DNA from: CAYNFH01 sp964396385
Lineage (GTDB): Bacteria > Armatimonadota > Chthonomonadetes > Chthonomonadales > CAJBBX01
Reading direction: 5' to 3'
NCBI GenBank assembly: GCA_964396385.1
Contig: CAYNFH010000015.1
Location: 1 to 54,109, forward strand
DNA length: 54,109 nucleotides
Below, one piece after another: positions 8,077 through 18,101 of the stretch. A program made the position numbers and the translations under genes. Position 1 is the stretch's first letter. Every line of letters begins with the position of its first letter. A model generated the notes under the pieces. The model was given only the letters and a program-made list of their open reading frames with translations, made no database searches and was not told where the DNA came from.

Positions 8077-8754
8077 ATGAACGTGCTAATCGTAGAAGAC
8101 GACCCCAGCGGCGCCCGTCTCCTTGAGCGCGTGGTGCGAGAAGCCGGATACGCTCCTCACGTTGTAGGAGATGGCGCACTGGCTCTTCAAGAAGCTCGCG
8201 ATCGCGCATACGACTTGGTTCTGCTCGACGTCCTGTTGCCAAGCATGAACGGCTTCAAGGTATGCCGCCATCTGCGAGCGGCGGGTGTCAGCACGCCAAT
8301 CCTGATTATCACGGCCAAGGACACGCTCGAAGACAAGGTGGAGGGCCTCGACAGTGGGGCAGATGACTACATCGTCAAGCCCTTCCAGATAGCAGAACTC
8401 CAGGCGCGTATGCGGGCGCTCCTGCGCCGGGGCAGTTCTGCTCCGACGATTTTGCGTGTTGCAGACCTGATCCTGGAACCGGCTCAGCGGCGCGCTGTAC
8501 GCGGCGGAATGCCCATCGGCCTCTCAGCTACGGAATATGCCTTGCTGGAGTACCTTATGCGCAACGCGGGACGGGTCCTCACGCGCAGCACGATCCTGGA
8601 GCACGTCTGGCAATACGACTTCGAGGGCAACGATAACGTGCTGGACGTGTATATCAGCTACCTGCGGAGCAAGATAGACAAGGGCCATGAACCCGCGCTC
8701 ATACAGACAGTGCGTGGCGTCGGGTTTCGGCTTGGTGAGGCGAATGGCGCCTAG
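8077..8754 (+). CDS. OmpR/PhoB-family response regulator
   Basis: A 225-residue regulator. The receiver domain (1-118) has the acidic pocket EDD (7-9), phosphorylatable Asp51 in LVLLDVLLP and the KPF lysine. The C-terminal winged helix (about 128-222) has LSATEYALLEYLM, TRSTILEHVW and the transactivation-loop region DVYISYLRSKID. I chose ATG 8077 because homology starts at MNVLIVEDD; the open frame continues upstream to 7936 only as non-homologous sequence. Its stop overlaps the kinase start by 11 nt. It probably controls the efflux genes 10069-16354 and, through the repeats at 7957-8006, itself. Confidence 0.93.
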   Translation: MNVLIVEDDPSGARLLERVVREAGYAPHVVGDGALALQEARDRAYDLVLLDVLLPSMNGFKVCRHLRAAGVSTPILIITAKDTLEDKVEGLDSGADDYIVKPFQIAELQARMRALLRRGSSAPTILRVADLILEPAQRRAVRGGMPIGLSATEYALLEYLMRNAGRVLTRSTILEHVWQYDFEGNDNVLDVYISYLRSKIDKGHEPALIQTVRGVGFRLGEANGA

Positions 8755-10078
8755 CTCCATCCGCGCTCGCATGACGGCCGTCTTCGTCCTGGCCGTGGCA
8801 GCACTGCTCGTCGTCGTGTGCAGCGTCATCCTCCTCTATGCGCGTAGCACCGCCGAACGGACCGCAGACGCGGTGCTCCGTGCCGCGGCGGACCGCATCA
8901 GCCACGACGCGGTGGTTGAAGGGCCTCAGGCGGGCTTCGAGGATGAGCTGCCGGACTTCCGAGCAGACAACATCGGGTTTCTTATCCTAGACCGGAGCGG
9001 CAAGGTCCTGCGCCACGCCGGAGATCGGATTCCCCCTTGGCCGCGTTCGCCAGGCGACGCCTGGCGAACGGTGACCCTCGACTCAGGCCCTTACAAGCTG
9101 GTGGTTGGCATGCCGTGGATCAAGACGTCCGCCGGCCTCCGTAGCCTCGGCACGTTCCTTCTGGTCATCAGCCTGTGCGTCGTGGCGGCGGTGGCCATCG
9201 GAGCGTGGCTCCTCGTTGGAAAGACGCTGAGCCCAATCGACGCTCTATCCAGTCAGGCCAGTACGGCGTCAAGCGAGAATCTGCGCGTTCAGCTCCACGC
9301 GCCATCCCGCGATGCAGAGGTCGTCCGTCTCGTCGGGACGCTGAACGGTCTGCTGGCTCGCCTGGCCGAGACCGCCGCCGCGCGAGGCCGGTTCTACGCG
9401 GCGGCCTCCCACGAGTTGCGCACGCCGCTCCACGCTCTCCAGGGCCATCTGGAACTGGTGCGGACCGGACAGCGGACCGTGGAAGAGTATCAGACCGCGA
9501 TTGACGAGGCGTACTGGCAGGCCAGGCGGCTTTCATCGCTCGTCCAGGCGTTGCTCCTGCTCAACCAACTAGAAGCTGCGCACCAGCGGCCCGCGCTGGA
9601 ACCGGCCAATCTGACCGACATCTGCTCACGTGTACTCCACCAGCACCAACGACTCGTTGAAGAGCGTCGCCTGAAGGTGCGGGCGGACCTCAACGAGGAC
9701 ATCAGTGTGCTGACCACTCCAACCCATGCCGACATGCTGGTGCGCAATCTGATTGAAAACGCCCTGAAGTACGCCGCTCCGGGCGGCTCGGTCTGCCTCA
9801 GGCTGGCCCAGGAACCGGGAGGTGCGCGAATGGAGCTGTTCAATGAGTGTACGCCGCTCTCGGCAGAAGCGCGCAGCCACCTCTTTGAGCCCTTCTACCG
9901 GCCGGACGGGTCCCGAAACTCGGCGACAGGGGGTAACGGACTGGGCCTCGCCATCTGCAAGGCAATCGCTGACTCGAACGGTTGGGGTCTCGCACTACCT
10001 CCAGACCCAGACGGCTTCCGCATCCTGGTCCAGTTCAGCGCGAGCAGGACAGGTACTGAGAGAAGCGTATGTGCCTGA
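8744..10078 (+). CDS. Membrane sensor histidine kinase
   Basis: A 444-residue kinase, partner of the preceding regulator. TM1 is at about 10-33 and a short periplasmic sensor at about 34-135. TM2 is at about 137-159, followed by HAMP. The HisKA H-box is AASHELRTPLHALQGH (phospho-His about 223). The HATPase_c N-box is NLIENALKYA and the G-box is GGNGLGLAICKA. A perfect 13-bp inverted repeat lies in the sensor-coding part (9044-9070). It overlaps the regulator at its start and the efflux gene at its end by 10 nt, so the genes are translated from one message. The signal sensed is unknown; given the neighbours, toxic compounds or envelope stress are plausible. Confidence 0.93.
   Translation: MAPSSIRARMTAVFVLAVAALLVVVCSVILLYARSTAERTADAVLRAAADRISHDAVVEGPQAGFEDELPDFRADNIGFLILDRSGKVLRHAGDRIPPWPRSPGDAWRTVTLDSGPYKLVVGMPWIKTSAGLRSLGTFLLVISLCVVAAVAIGAWLLVGKTLSPIDALSSQASTASSENLRVQLHAPSRDAEVVRLVGTLNGLLARLAETAAARGRFYAAASHELRTPLHALQGHLELVRTGQRTVEEYQTAIDEAYWQARRLSSLVQALLLLNQLEAAHQRPALEPANLTDICSRVLHQHQRLVEERRLKVRADLNEDISVLTTPTHADMLVRNLIENALKYAAPGGSVCLRLAQEPGGARMELFNECTPLSAEARSHLFEPFYRPDGSRNSATGGNGLGLAICKAIADSNGWGLALPPDPDGFRILVQFSASRTGTERSVCA
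9044..9070. repeat. Near-perfect palindrome inside the kinase gene
   Basis: CGTTCGCCAGGCG (9044-9056) and CGCCTGGCGAACG (9058-9070) are exact reverse complements separated by one base. It is intragenic, in the region for the periplasmic sensor loop. It could be chance in GC-rich coding sequence or an RNA hairpin. Confidence 0.6.
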
Positions 10079-11403
10079 TCGCTCTCGTCTTGGCGCTACT
10101 ACTGCCTTCCGGCACCGTGGAACCGGGGGCCGACGCTCAGTCCCTCACGTTGGACGACGCGTTGCAGACGGCGCTCAAGGGCCATCCGTCGCTGGCGCGT
10201 GCCGCTTACCAGACGGGAGCGGCACGGGCGCGCGTCCGCCAGGCAGGGGCCGGCATGATGCCCAACATCGCCATCCAGGGCGCCGCGACCGATGGGCCGG
10301 CCGGCGCGCCGGCATTCGGCCTCCAGGGCCTTTCGGGCGACCCTCTGAAGAAGCACTTTGGCAGCGGCATCAACCTGGTGCAGCCGGTGTATGACTTCGG
10401 GAGAACCGACCACCTGGTTGCGGCCCGCAGGCTCCAGGTAGGAGCGGCGCTGGAAGACGAGGACACCCAGAAGGCCGCCGTTCTTCTGGGCGTGCAGAGC
10501 GCGTACTTTAATGTGCTGCGGAGCCAACAGCTTGTCACCGTTCAGCAGGACAACGTGCGCCAGCGGGAAGAGACGGTGCGCCAGGCGCAGTTGTTCGTGG
10601 ATGCCGGTCTCAAGGCGGACGTGGATCTGCAATTGGCACGCGCCAACCTTGCGGATGCCCAAGTCGCGCTGGCTGCGGCTCAGAACGACGTGAACGCAGC
10701 ATTCGCGGCCTTGAATAACGCAATGGGCGAGACGAAACTGCAAACGTACCGGCTCGCGCCAGTGGGAACAGACCCGGCGCTGCTGCTGGATAGCCCGCCT
10801 CCGCCTCCCGCGGAGGACCTCATGAGACAGGCGGTGGAACAGCGTCCGGAGCTGCAAGGCGCCAGGCTCCAGGTACAGGCCGCCGACCAGTCCATCCGAG
10901 CCGCGCGGAGCGACTTGATGCCGCGCATCGACACCATTTCCAGCCTCGGCGCCCTCACGCCGAGCAAGCTCATACCGGAGAACAAGCCGTATGCGGTAGG
11001 TATCGCTGCCACCATCCCGATCTTTACGGGCGGCGCCGTCGAGGGCCGCGTGACGGAGGAGAAGCAGAGGCGCGAGGCCGCCGTGGAGGCACAGCGCGAG
11101 CTGGAGGAGACCGTGAAGCTGCAGGTGGCGCGCGCCTGGTTGAACGTACAGACCCGCACGCAGCAGCTCCGGGCCGCCCAGGAGCAGGTGACCGCAGCGA
11201 ACGCGTCGCTCACGCAGGCCACCGAACGCTATCGCCTGCAGCTCAGTACCTTCGTGGAGCTGCTCACCGCGCAAACTGTCGCCACCCGGGCGCAGGCGCA
11301 GTTCGTGGATGCGACCTACGACCTGGACGTGGCGAAGGCGGAGCTGGACTGGGCGACCGGAACCACCCAGCGGAAATACCCGACACCTCGGAGAGGCCAT
11401 TGA
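10069..11403 (+). CDS. TolC-family outer-membrane efflux channel
   Basis: A 444-residue protein with an N-terminal signal peptide (CLIALVLALLLPSGTVEPG). Two OEP repeats follow (about 28-215 and 235-430), rich in heptad helices such as LFVDAGLKADVDLQLARANLADA and YRLQLSTFVELLTAQ. It forms the trimeric outer-membrane tunnel of a tripartite pump. The start overlaps the kinase stop by 10 nt. The inner-membrane pump and adaptor genes follow, giving a complete efflux operon under the two-component system. Confidence 0.92.
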   Translation: MCLIALVLALLLPSGTVEPGADAQSLTLDDALQTALKGHPSLARAAYQTGAARARVRQAGAGMMPNIAIQGAATDGPAGAPAFGLQGLSGDPLKKHFGSGINLVQPVYDFGRTDHLVAARRLQVGAALEDEDTQKAAVLLGVQSAYFNVLRSQQLVTVQQDNVRQREETVRQAQLFVDAGLKADVDLQLARANLADAQVALAAAQNDVNAAFAALNNAMGETKLQTYRLAPVGTDPALLLDSPPPPPAEDLMRQAVEQRPELQGARLQVQAADQSIRAARSDLMPRIDTISSLGALTPSKLIPENKPYAVGIAATIPIFTGGAVEGRVTEEKQRREAAVEAQRELEETVKLQVARAWLNVQTRTQQLRAAQEQVTAANASLTQATERYRLQLSTFVELLTAQTVATRAQAQFVDATYDLDVAKAELDWATGTTQRKYPTPRRGH

Positions 11404-11485
11404 GTGCAAAGCTTACCGGAGGGGCCGCAGGTCAAGTAAGTCGGCCTCATTCTAGAGCCCGGCAAGTCAGGAGGGCAGTGCAAGT

Positions 11486-14400
11486 ATGAACCTTGTTGCA
11501 GGCGCGATGCGGCGGCCGATCACCGTGCTGGTCGCGCTCGTCGCCATCGTCCTCGGTGCGGTGATGGCCATTCAACAGATGCCGCGCGACATCTTTCCAA
11601 ACCTGGGAATCCCCGTGATCTATGTGGCCCAGCCGTACGGCGGCGTGGACCCGGCGCAGATGGAGGGGTTCCTCACCTACTACTATGAGTACCACTTCCT
11701 CTACATCACCGGCATAGAACACGTAGAGAGCAAGTCCATCCAGGGCGTCTCGCTAATCAAGCTGCAGTTCCATCCCGGCACCGATATGGCGCAGGCGATG
11801 GCGGAGACCGTCTCCTACGTCAACCGCGCTCGCGCATTCATGCCCCCCGGCACGGTCCCGCCCTTCATCATGCGATTTGATGCCGGGAGCGTCCCGGTCG
11901 GCAATCTCGTGTTCGCGAGCAAGACGCGCGGGGTCGGGGAGATCCAGGACATGGCGCTCAACCGCGTCCGCCCGCTCTTCGCGACGCTCCCGGGTGTCTC
12001 TGCCCCTCCGCCCTTCGGCGGCAACGCCCGTACGATTGTCATTCACGCGGACCCGGAACGGCTGCGCGCCTACAACATGTCAACCGACGAAGTGGTCGGC
12101 GCTATCACGGCAACAAATACCATCAGCCCCTCCGGCAACGTGCGCATTGGCGACCTCATGCCCATCGTGCCGACCAATGCCACGGTCTCCAACATCAAGG
12201 ACTTGGAGAGCGTGCCCATCCGCACCGGGCCGGACGGAGCCGTCTTCATACGAGACATCGGCACGGTAGAGGATAGCTCAGACATCCCCACGGGCTACGC
12301 GCTGGTAAATGGCAGCCGCACCGTCTACATTCCGGTGACCAAGCGCGCCGACGCGTCTACCCTCGCCGTCGTGGACCTGGTAAAGAAGAACCTCCCCAAG
12401 TTCCAGGCGGTGCTGCCGGACGACGTCAAGGTGAGCTACGCGTTCGACCAGTCGCCCTACGTCACGCGAGCCATCACGGGATTGCTGCTCGAGAGCGCGC
12501 TGGGCGCGCTGCTTACCGGCGTGATGGTGCTGCTTTTCCTGCGAGACTGGCGCAGCGCCTTCATAGTAGTGCTCAACATCCCGCTGGCGCTGCTTGCCGC
12601 CGTCGTGGCGCTCTTCATCACCAAGCAGACCGTCAACATCATGACATTGGGAGGTCTCGCGCTTGCCGTCGGGGTGTTGGTAGACATGTCCACGGTGACG
12701 ATAGAGAACCTGCACACCCACCTGGCACGCGGGAAGCCGTTGGCGCCCGCGGTCGTGGATTCCGCGCGTGAGGTCGCGCTGCCGCTGCTCATCTCAATGC
12801 TCTGCGTCCTGGCCGTCTTCATCCCGTCCTTTTTCATGGAGGGCGCCGCGAAGGCGCTGTTCGTGCCGCTCTCGCTGGCCGTGGGCTTCTCCATGGTCGC
12901 ATCATTTATCCTCTCCAGCACCTTCGTTCCGGTGCTCTCCACCTGGATTCTCAAGCGCGAGCACGAGGCGCCGGCTAAGCGGGGGCAGTTTACGTTCGCG
13001 TCGTTCCAGGAGCGGTATGCGGGAGTATCGCGGCGCGTGGTTCAGCTCCGCGTTCCCCTCGTTGCGGCCTATCTTGTCGTGGCGGCGCTCCTCATCGTCG
13101 GGTTGAGTAGCCGGCTGGGCCGGGAGATCTTTCCCCAGGTGGACGCCGGACAGTTCGAGCTGCGCCTGCACGCCCCTACCGGTACCCGCATCGAAAAAAC
13201 CGAGCAGATCGCCCTGCGGACTCTCGATGCGATCCAGAATGAGGTCGGCCCCCGCAACGTCGACGTGACTCTCGGCTTCGTCGGCGTCCAGCCGGCCAGC
13301 TACCCGATCAACACGATCTACCTGTGGACCGGCGGGCCCGAAGAAGCCGTGCTTCAGGTCCAGCTTAAGCACGGTTCGGGCATACGGATCGAGGACCTCA
13401 AGGAGCGGCTCCGGAAGCAACTGCCCGAGATCCTTCCGGACGTCCGCTTCTCCTTCGAGCCGAGCGACATCGTCAGCCGTGTCATGAGCTTCGGCTCGCT
13501 CACGCCCATCGAAATCGACGTGAACGGTCCCAGTTTGCCGGCGGATAAAGAGTACGCGGACCAGCTTCGCAACGCGCTGGAGAATGTTAAGTCGCTCCGG
13601 GACGTGCAGTTTGGCCAGGCACTGGACTATCCCACGCTGCAGGTGAACATGGACAGGGAGAGGGCGGGGCTCATGGGCGTCACAACCACTCAGCTTGCCC
13701 GCTCAACGGTTGCCGCTACCTCTTCCAGCCGGTTTGTGACGCCCAACTACTGGGCCGACCCGAAGAGCGGGATCGCCTACCAGGTACAGGTGGAGATTCC
13801 ACCCAAGCTCATGAACTCTCCCGAGGAGCTCCGCGACCTGCCCATCTCCACCAAGGGCGGGGAGTCGCTGCTCCTCCGGGACGTCGCCACTGTGACCCCG
13901 GCGGTCGGCGTGGGCGAGTATGACCGCTACAACATGCAGCGGACCGTGAGTCTTACCGGCAACGTCGCGAAGGAAGACCTCGGCTCCGCCGCAACCAGAA
14001 TCCAGCACGCGATGTCCACCGTCGGTTCTCCCCCGCCCAGAGTCTCGGTGAGCGTTCGTGGACAGATTGCGCCCATGGAACAGATGTTCAGCTCGCTGCA
14101 GAATGGGCTCCTGCTCGCGGTGGTGATCATCTTCCTCCTGCTCGCGGCCAACTTCCAGTCTCTTAAGCTCTCCTTTGTGGTGGTGTCCACGGTGCCTGCC
14201 GTGGTGGTCGGGGTGGCCGCCGCGCTGTGGCTAACAGGGACGACGCTGAACATCCAGTCCTTTATGGGCGCCATCATGGCGATTGGCGTCGCCGTGGCCA
14301 ACGCCATCCTGCTGGTTACCTTCGCGGAGCGGTACCGGATGGAGGGAATGGCGGCCGACGCCGCCGCGGTGGAGGGCGCACAAAGCCGCCTCCGGCCCAT

Positions 14401-14647
14401 TCTCATGACGAGTCTCGCGATGATGGTCGGCATGATCCCTATGGCGCTCGGCCTGGGCGAGGGCGGAGAGCAAACCGCGCCGCTCGGCCGCGCCGTCATT
14501 GGCGGGCTAGCAGCCGCGACTATCGCGACCCTGACGGTGCTGCCTTCGGTCTTTGCAATCATTCAGGCGCGCAGTGCTACGCGGTCCGCGTCCCTCTATC
14601 CGTATGATCCCGGCAGCCCGTACGCTCCGCCGTCGGACCACGCGTAG
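11486..14647 (+). CDS. RND-family efflux pump (AcrB/HAE type)
   Basis: A 1053-residue inner-membrane pump of normal family length. The N-terminal helix and RND signature RDIFPNLGIPVIYV are present. So are the first porter loop, a helix block around TM2-6 (LLTGVMVLLFLRDWRSAFIV, GGLALAVGVLVDMSTVTIEN), the second porter region (14 beta) and C-terminal helices ending GLAAATIATLTVLPSVFAII. The TM4 segment GVLVDMSTVTIENLHTH shows one proton-relay-type Asp. The classical heavy-metal signature was not seen, so drugs or organic compounds are more likely substrates. It sits between the TolC and adaptor genes; adaptor-last order is less usual but common in this type. Confidence 0.93.
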   Translation: MNLVAGAMRRPITVLVALVAIVLGAVMAIQQMPRDIFPNLGIPVIYVAQPYGGVDPAQMEGFLTYYYEYHFLYITGIEHVESKSIQGVSLIKLQFHPGTDMAQAMAETVSYVNRARAFMPPGTVPPFIMRFDAGSVPVGNLVFASKTRGVGEIQDMALNRVRPLFATLPGVSAPPPFGGNARTIVIHADPERLRAYNMSTDEVVGAITATNTISPSGNVRIGDLMPIVPTNATVSNIKDLESVPIRTGPDGAVFIRDIGTVEDSSDIPTGYALVNGSRTVYIPVTKRADASTLAVVDLVKKNLPKFQAVLPDDVKVSYAFDQSPYVTRAITGLLLESALGALLTGVMVLLFLRDWRSAFIVVLNIPLALLAAVVALFITKQTVNIMTLGGLALAVGVLVDMSTVTIENLHTHLARGKPLAPAVVDSAREVALPLLISMLCVLAVFIPSFFMEGAAKALFVPLSLAVGFSMVASFILSSTFVPVLSTWILKREHEAPAKRGQFTFASFQERYAGVSRRVVQLRVPLVAAYLVVAALLIVGLSSRLGREIFPQVDAGQFELRLHAPTGTRIEKTEQIALRTLDAIQNEVGPRNVDVTLGFVGVQPASYPINTIYLWTGGPEEAVLQVQLKHGSGIRIEDLKERLRKQLPEILPDVRFSFEPSDIVSRVMSFGSLTPIEIDVNGPSLPADKEYADQLRNALENVKSLRDVQFGQALDYPTLQVNMDRERAGLMGVTTTQLARSTVAATSSSRFVTPNYWADPKSGIAYQVQVEIPPKLMNSPEELRDLPISTKGGESLLLRDVATVTPAVGVGEYDRYNMQRTVSLTGNVAKEDLGSAATRIQHAMSTVGSPPPRVSVSVRGQIAPMEQMFSSLQNGLLLAVVIIFLLLAANFQSLKLSFVVVSTVPAVVVGVAAALWLTGTTLNIQSFMGAIMAIGVAVANAILLVTFAERYRMEGMAADAAAVEGAQSRLRPILMTSLAMMVGMIPMALGLGEGGEQTAPLGRAVIGGLAAATIATLTVLPSVFAIIQARSATRSASLYPYDPGSPYAPPSDHA

Positions 14648-14677
14648 TCGGAGATCTGGCGAACAAAGGAAGACAAG

Positions 14678-16354
14678 ATGCGATTGAACAGACGAATCAT
14701 CGGGGCGGGACTCTTGGCAGCCACCTTCGGCGGTGTTATGGCGGGATGCCGCTCCCAGAGCGACCAGGATAGTGGGATGGCGCGCGCGCAGACCGCTCCC
14801 AAGCCCGTAGCAGTCCAGACGACCCGGCCCGAGCGACGCGACGTGGCACGGATCATTACCCTGCCGGGCGATATCGTGCCGATAGAAGAGGCGACGCTCT
14901 ATGCCAAGGTCCCCGGCTACCTGGATAAGATCTACGTGGACAAGGGCGATGAGGTCCGAGCCGGACAACTGATCGCAAGCATCCGCGCGCCCGAGCTGGA
15001 GACCGAGCGCCAGCAGGCGCTGGACGCTTACCAATCCTCCGTTCAGGCAACGCGCGTTAGCAGGGCCACGGAGCGGAGGTCGGCTGAGGAGCACCGCCGC
15101 GCGCAGGCCGCCGCCGAAAAGGCTCGCGCGGACTATGCGCAGGCTCCCGCAACAGTGGAGAAGGCGAGGGCGCAGCTCCTGCAGGCGGAAGGCACGCTGC
15201 GGCGCGCCCAGCAGTTGAAGTCGGTGGCGGAAGCCACCCTCACGGAGAGCCGCACCCAGATTGACAAAGCCCAGGCAGACCTGGAGGCGGCGCAGTCAGA
15301 TCAGCACCTCGCAGAGGTCACCTATGCCCGCTACCAGGGGATCTACCAGAAGGACAGCAAGCTCGTCGCCCGTCAGCAAGTAGATGAAGAGGAGACCAAA
15401 GCCAAAGCCGCTCAGAGCAAGTCGACGGCGGCCAGGGTGCAGTTGGAGGCGGCGCGAGCCCATGCCCACTCCGCCGAGGCGCAGGTGGGCGCAGCCGAGC
15501 AGCAGATTGCCGAGGCGCAGGCAGGAGTCCTGGCGGCGAAAGATGCGGTCACGGTCGCCCAGGCCCAACAGAGTTCCGCGGCAAAGCAGGTGGAGATGGC
15601 TACCCGGGACATCGAAGTCAGCCGTCGGCAGCAGGCTGTGGTTGGCGCTCAGACCGAACAGGCCCAGTTCCAGGCAGGAGCGCAGCGGAGCGCGGCTACC
15701 AGACTTGCGGAAATAGCCGCTTACACGCGAATCGTGGCGCCGTTCAGAGGAACCATCACCAAGCGAATGGTGGATCCCGGCGCCTTCATCCAGACGGCCT
15801 CCACCAGCCAGAATGCTGCCGCTATCGTTACTATCGCTAACGTGGACGCGCTGCGCATCTACATCCGGGTGCCGGAATCCGAAGCGGACCTTGTGCGCCC
15901 GGGAACGGTGATATCGATCAGCACAGCCGCCCACCCCGATGACGCCATGCGGGCATTCGTCACCCGGACATCCGCGGCGCTGGATCCCAGGAGCCGGACC
16001 CTGCTGGCGGAGGTAGATGTGTCCAACCGGGACCGGCGACTTCTTCCCGGTACGTACGCGATTGGGAAGGTCGAGCTGGAGCACCACCGCAACGTCATCA
16101 GCGTGCCTTCCCAGGCGGTGGGCTCCGAGAAGTCCGGAAAGTTCGTCTTTGTGGTGGACGGCGGGAAGGCAAAGAGGGTAGCGGTCATCACCGGCTTCGA
16201 CAACGGGACGTTTGCCGAGATCGCAGGTGGCCTTACGGGCAGAGAAGCGGTGGTCGTAACAGGCCGCGACGCGCTCACGCCCGGCGCCCCGGTCAGCGTC
16301 ACCCGATGGGCGCCCAAGAAACGGAGCAGTTCGAGGATGAGAGGCGGCGCTTAA
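14678..16354 (+). CDS. Periplasmic adaptor (membrane fusion) lipoprotein with long coiled coil
   Basis: A 558-residue HlyD/AcrA-family adaptor. The lipobox GVMAGC (Cys about 24) follows a short signal. The lipoyl half-motifs are YLDKIYVDKGDEVRAGQLIA and RIVAPFRGTITKRMVDPG. Between them lies an unusually long Ala/Gln/Glu-rich hairpin (about residues 110-345), against the roughly 70-100 residues common in AcrA-type adaptors. The beta-barrel and membrane-proximal domains follow. A longer hairpin implies a longer periplasmic reach to TolC. It begins 30 nt after the pump gene. Confidence 0.92.
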   Translation: MRLNRRIIGAGLLAATFGGVMAGCRSQSDQDSGMARAQTAPKPVAVQTTRPERRDVARIITLPGDIVPIEEATLYAKVPGYLDKIYVDKGDEVRAGQLIASIRAPELETERQQALDAYQSSVQATRVSRATERRSAEEHRRAQAAAEKARADYAQAPATVEKARAQLLQAEGTLRRAQQLKSVAEATLTESRTQIDKAQADLEAAQSDQHLAEVTYARYQGIYQKDSKLVARQQVDEEETKAKAAQSKSTAARVQLEAARAHAHSAEAQVGAAEQQIAEAQAGVLAAKDAVTVAQAQQSSAAKQVEMATRDIEVSRRQQAVVGAQTEQAQFQAGAQRSAATRLAEIAAYTRIVAPFRGTITKRMVDPGAFIQTASTSQNAAAIVTIANVDALRIYIRVPESEADLVRPGTVISISTAAHPDDAMRAFVTRTSAALDPRSRTLLAEVDVSNRDRRLLPGTYAIGKVELEHHRNVISVPSQAVGSEKSGKFVFVVDGGKAKRVAVITGFDNGTFAEIAGGLTGREAVVVTGRDALTPGAPVSVTRWAPKKRSSSRMRGGA

Positions 16355-16478
16355 CGATTGACCGGCATCGATTAGTTACCGGAGGGATGCCCCATGGGTG
16401 GAACCCACTGGAAATCTCAGAAGGGAACCATTGGACAGCGGACTACGCAGCGGCGCTGGTCGGCTCGTGGAGGTTAGC

Positions 16479-16913
16479 ATGGATCTGCACCATGAAGCTG
16501 AGGATGAACAACCAATCGAGAGTCAGGCACCGACCTACGAGCGGTTTACGGCGGAGGAGCTTAACGAGGTGCTGAACAGTGCGATCCTGCGGCACGACCA
16601 GGCGCTGAGAGAGGCAGAGTCCACGTCTACCTTGCAGGACGCCGTTAGGATCGCGGGCGAGCTGAATATCCCGGAGGAGCATGTTGTCGCAGCCGCCCGG
16701 GAGCTGCAGGCGCGGAGAACGAAACGGGAACAGATGCGCATTCTGGGGCGACAGCGGCGCGGCGAATTCGTCAGCATCCTTATCACGGTCGCCACGTCTC
16801 TTTTGTTCTTCGAAGACCTATCCTTTCGAAGCCAGTATCTGTTCATTACCCTGGCGTCCGGGCTGCTGATGGCTACCGGCTTGCGGTGGTTCAGGACCCG
16901 TCAGTCGTCGTGA
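16479..16913 (+). CDS. Small 2-TM protein with helical N-terminus
   Basis: A 144-residue protein from ATG 16479, preceded by GGAGG at 6 nt. The N-terminal 85 residues are charged and helical. They include FTAEELNEVLNSAILRHDQA and a SHOCT/DUF1707-like helix pair (DAVRIAGELNIPEEHVVAAA). Two hydrophobic segments follow (VSILITVATSLLFFEDL and YLFITLASGLLMATGL). It resembles bacterial '2TM domain' proteins with an N-terminal helical module. It is the last gene of the efflux run, 125 nt after the adaptor; its involvement in efflux is unproven. Confidence 0.75.
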   Translation: MDLHHEAEDEQPIESQAPTYERFTAEELNEVLNSAILRHDQALREAESTSTLQDAVRIAGELNIPEEHVVAAARELQARRTKREQMRILGRQRRGEFVSILITVATSLLFFEDLSFRSQYLFITLASGLLMATGLRWFRTRQSS

Positions 16914-17090
16914 GGCGGAGCGCACAAGTGGCCGAACGTGCGGCGTAGCCACCGCTGCAGCCCCGGGTGCGCCGCGAGTTGTTCCTTTAAAGCGGAGGGG
17001 TTCGGATGGCAGACTGCCACTGAACTTTGCCGTAATCACTGCCGGTGGCTCTAGCGAGAGCAGCCGGCAATTCTCAGGAGGGAAGTTGTA

Positions 17091-18101
17091 ATGAACGCAC
17101 TCCGATTTACAGCAGCCGGCGCGATGGCGCTCCTTCTTTCGAGCGCCGCTCTAACTGGCTCCGCACGGGCGCAGGAGATGCCGTCCGAGTACCAACAGGT
17201 GCTCGACACCCTGGGCAAAAAGGGCGACTACAAGGGCGGGGTCTTCAAGGCAAACATCCCCCGCAATGACCTGAAAGTGACCGTGGATGGCGTGGCAGTG
17301 CCTACCTCCTTCGGCTTCGGCGGCTGGGTTGCCATGACCCGGGCAAGGGGCGGCATGGACGTGATGATGGGAGACCTCGTGCTGCTGCAGGAGGAGGTCA
17401 ATCCCGTCATGTCCGCCCTGCTGGACAACGGCCTGGACGCAACCGCCGTCCACAACCACTTCTTCTTTGAGCAGCCCCGCATCTTCTACATGCACGTTCA
17501 CGGTATGGGCACTCCCGCCGACCTGGCTCGCCGCGTGAAGCCGGCACTGGACCTCATCGGCCACGTACCCACCCGCTCTGCCCTGGGAGCCCAACCGCCA
17601 GTCCGTGCACACGCTCACAGGCCAGTCGCATTGGCCCAGGGCTCGATCGATACGGGCCGTCTGGACCAGATCATTGGACGCAAAGGCGAGCCGCAAGCAG
17701 GCGGCGTGTACAAGTACACAGTCGGCCGGGACGATCTGCGGGTCCGGCACATGGGCGCCACTATCGGCACCCGCATGGGGCTGAACACCTGGGCCGCCTT
17801 CTACGGGCCGGAGAACGATGCGGTCGTGGCTGGTGACGTAGCCATGCTCCAGGATGAGGTTACGCCGGTTCTAAAGGCGCTGCGGTCCAATGGCCTGGAC
17901 GTGGTGGCTATCCACCACCACATGACCGACACCAATCCCATGATTATCTTCCTCCACTACTGGGGGAGAGGGCCCGCGGACAGGCTGGCGACGGGCTTTC
18001 GGGCCGCGCTGGACCAGCTTGGGAAGGGTGGCACACGCATGTACCACCACATTCGGCCTTCCAATTCAGGCCTCTATTCCGCTCGGCCTCCGCTTCCATG
18101 A
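17091..18101 (+). CDS. Secreted tandem DUF1259 (LppY/LpqO-like) protein
   Basis: A 336-residue protein with a signal peptide (to about residue 27, ARAQ) and a strong AGGAGGGA site before ATG. It contains two DUF1259 units (about 30-160 and 185-325). Each has GGVFK/GGVYK, a W-x-A-F/M strand, a 'D-x-V-L-L-Q-E-E-V-x-P-V' helix and a His cluster (AVHNHFFFEQPRIFYMHVHG; IHHHMTDTNPMIIFLHYWG). LppY/LpqO proteins have no firmly known function, and the His clusters suggest metal binding. The stop overlaps the next start (ATGA), showing tight coupling to the propeller gene. The MFS gene and the chromate-resistance fragment downstream suggest an oxyanion or metal stress operon (inference). Confidence 0.85.
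   Translation: MNALRFTAAGAMALLLSSAALTGSARAQEMPSEYQQVLDTLGKKGDYKGGVFKANIPRNDLKVTVDGVAVPTSFGFGGWVAMTRARGGMDVMMGDLVLLQEEVNPVMSALLDNGLDATAVHNHFFFEQPRIFYMHVHGMGTPADLARRVKPALDLIGHVPTRSALGAQPPVRAHAHRPVALAQGSIDTGRLDQIIGRKGEPQAGGVYKYTVGRDDLRVRHMGATIGTRMGLNTWAAFYGPENDAVVAGDVAMLQDEVTPVLKALRSNGLDVVAIHHHMTDTNPMIIFLHYWGRGPADRLATGFRAALDQLGKGGTRMYHHIRPSNSGLYSARPPLP

Noticed and set aside
11486..14647. Heavy-metal (CusA-type) specificity for the RND pump
   Set aside because: No clear metal-relay Met set was recognised. The HAE-type label is kept and the substrate left open.
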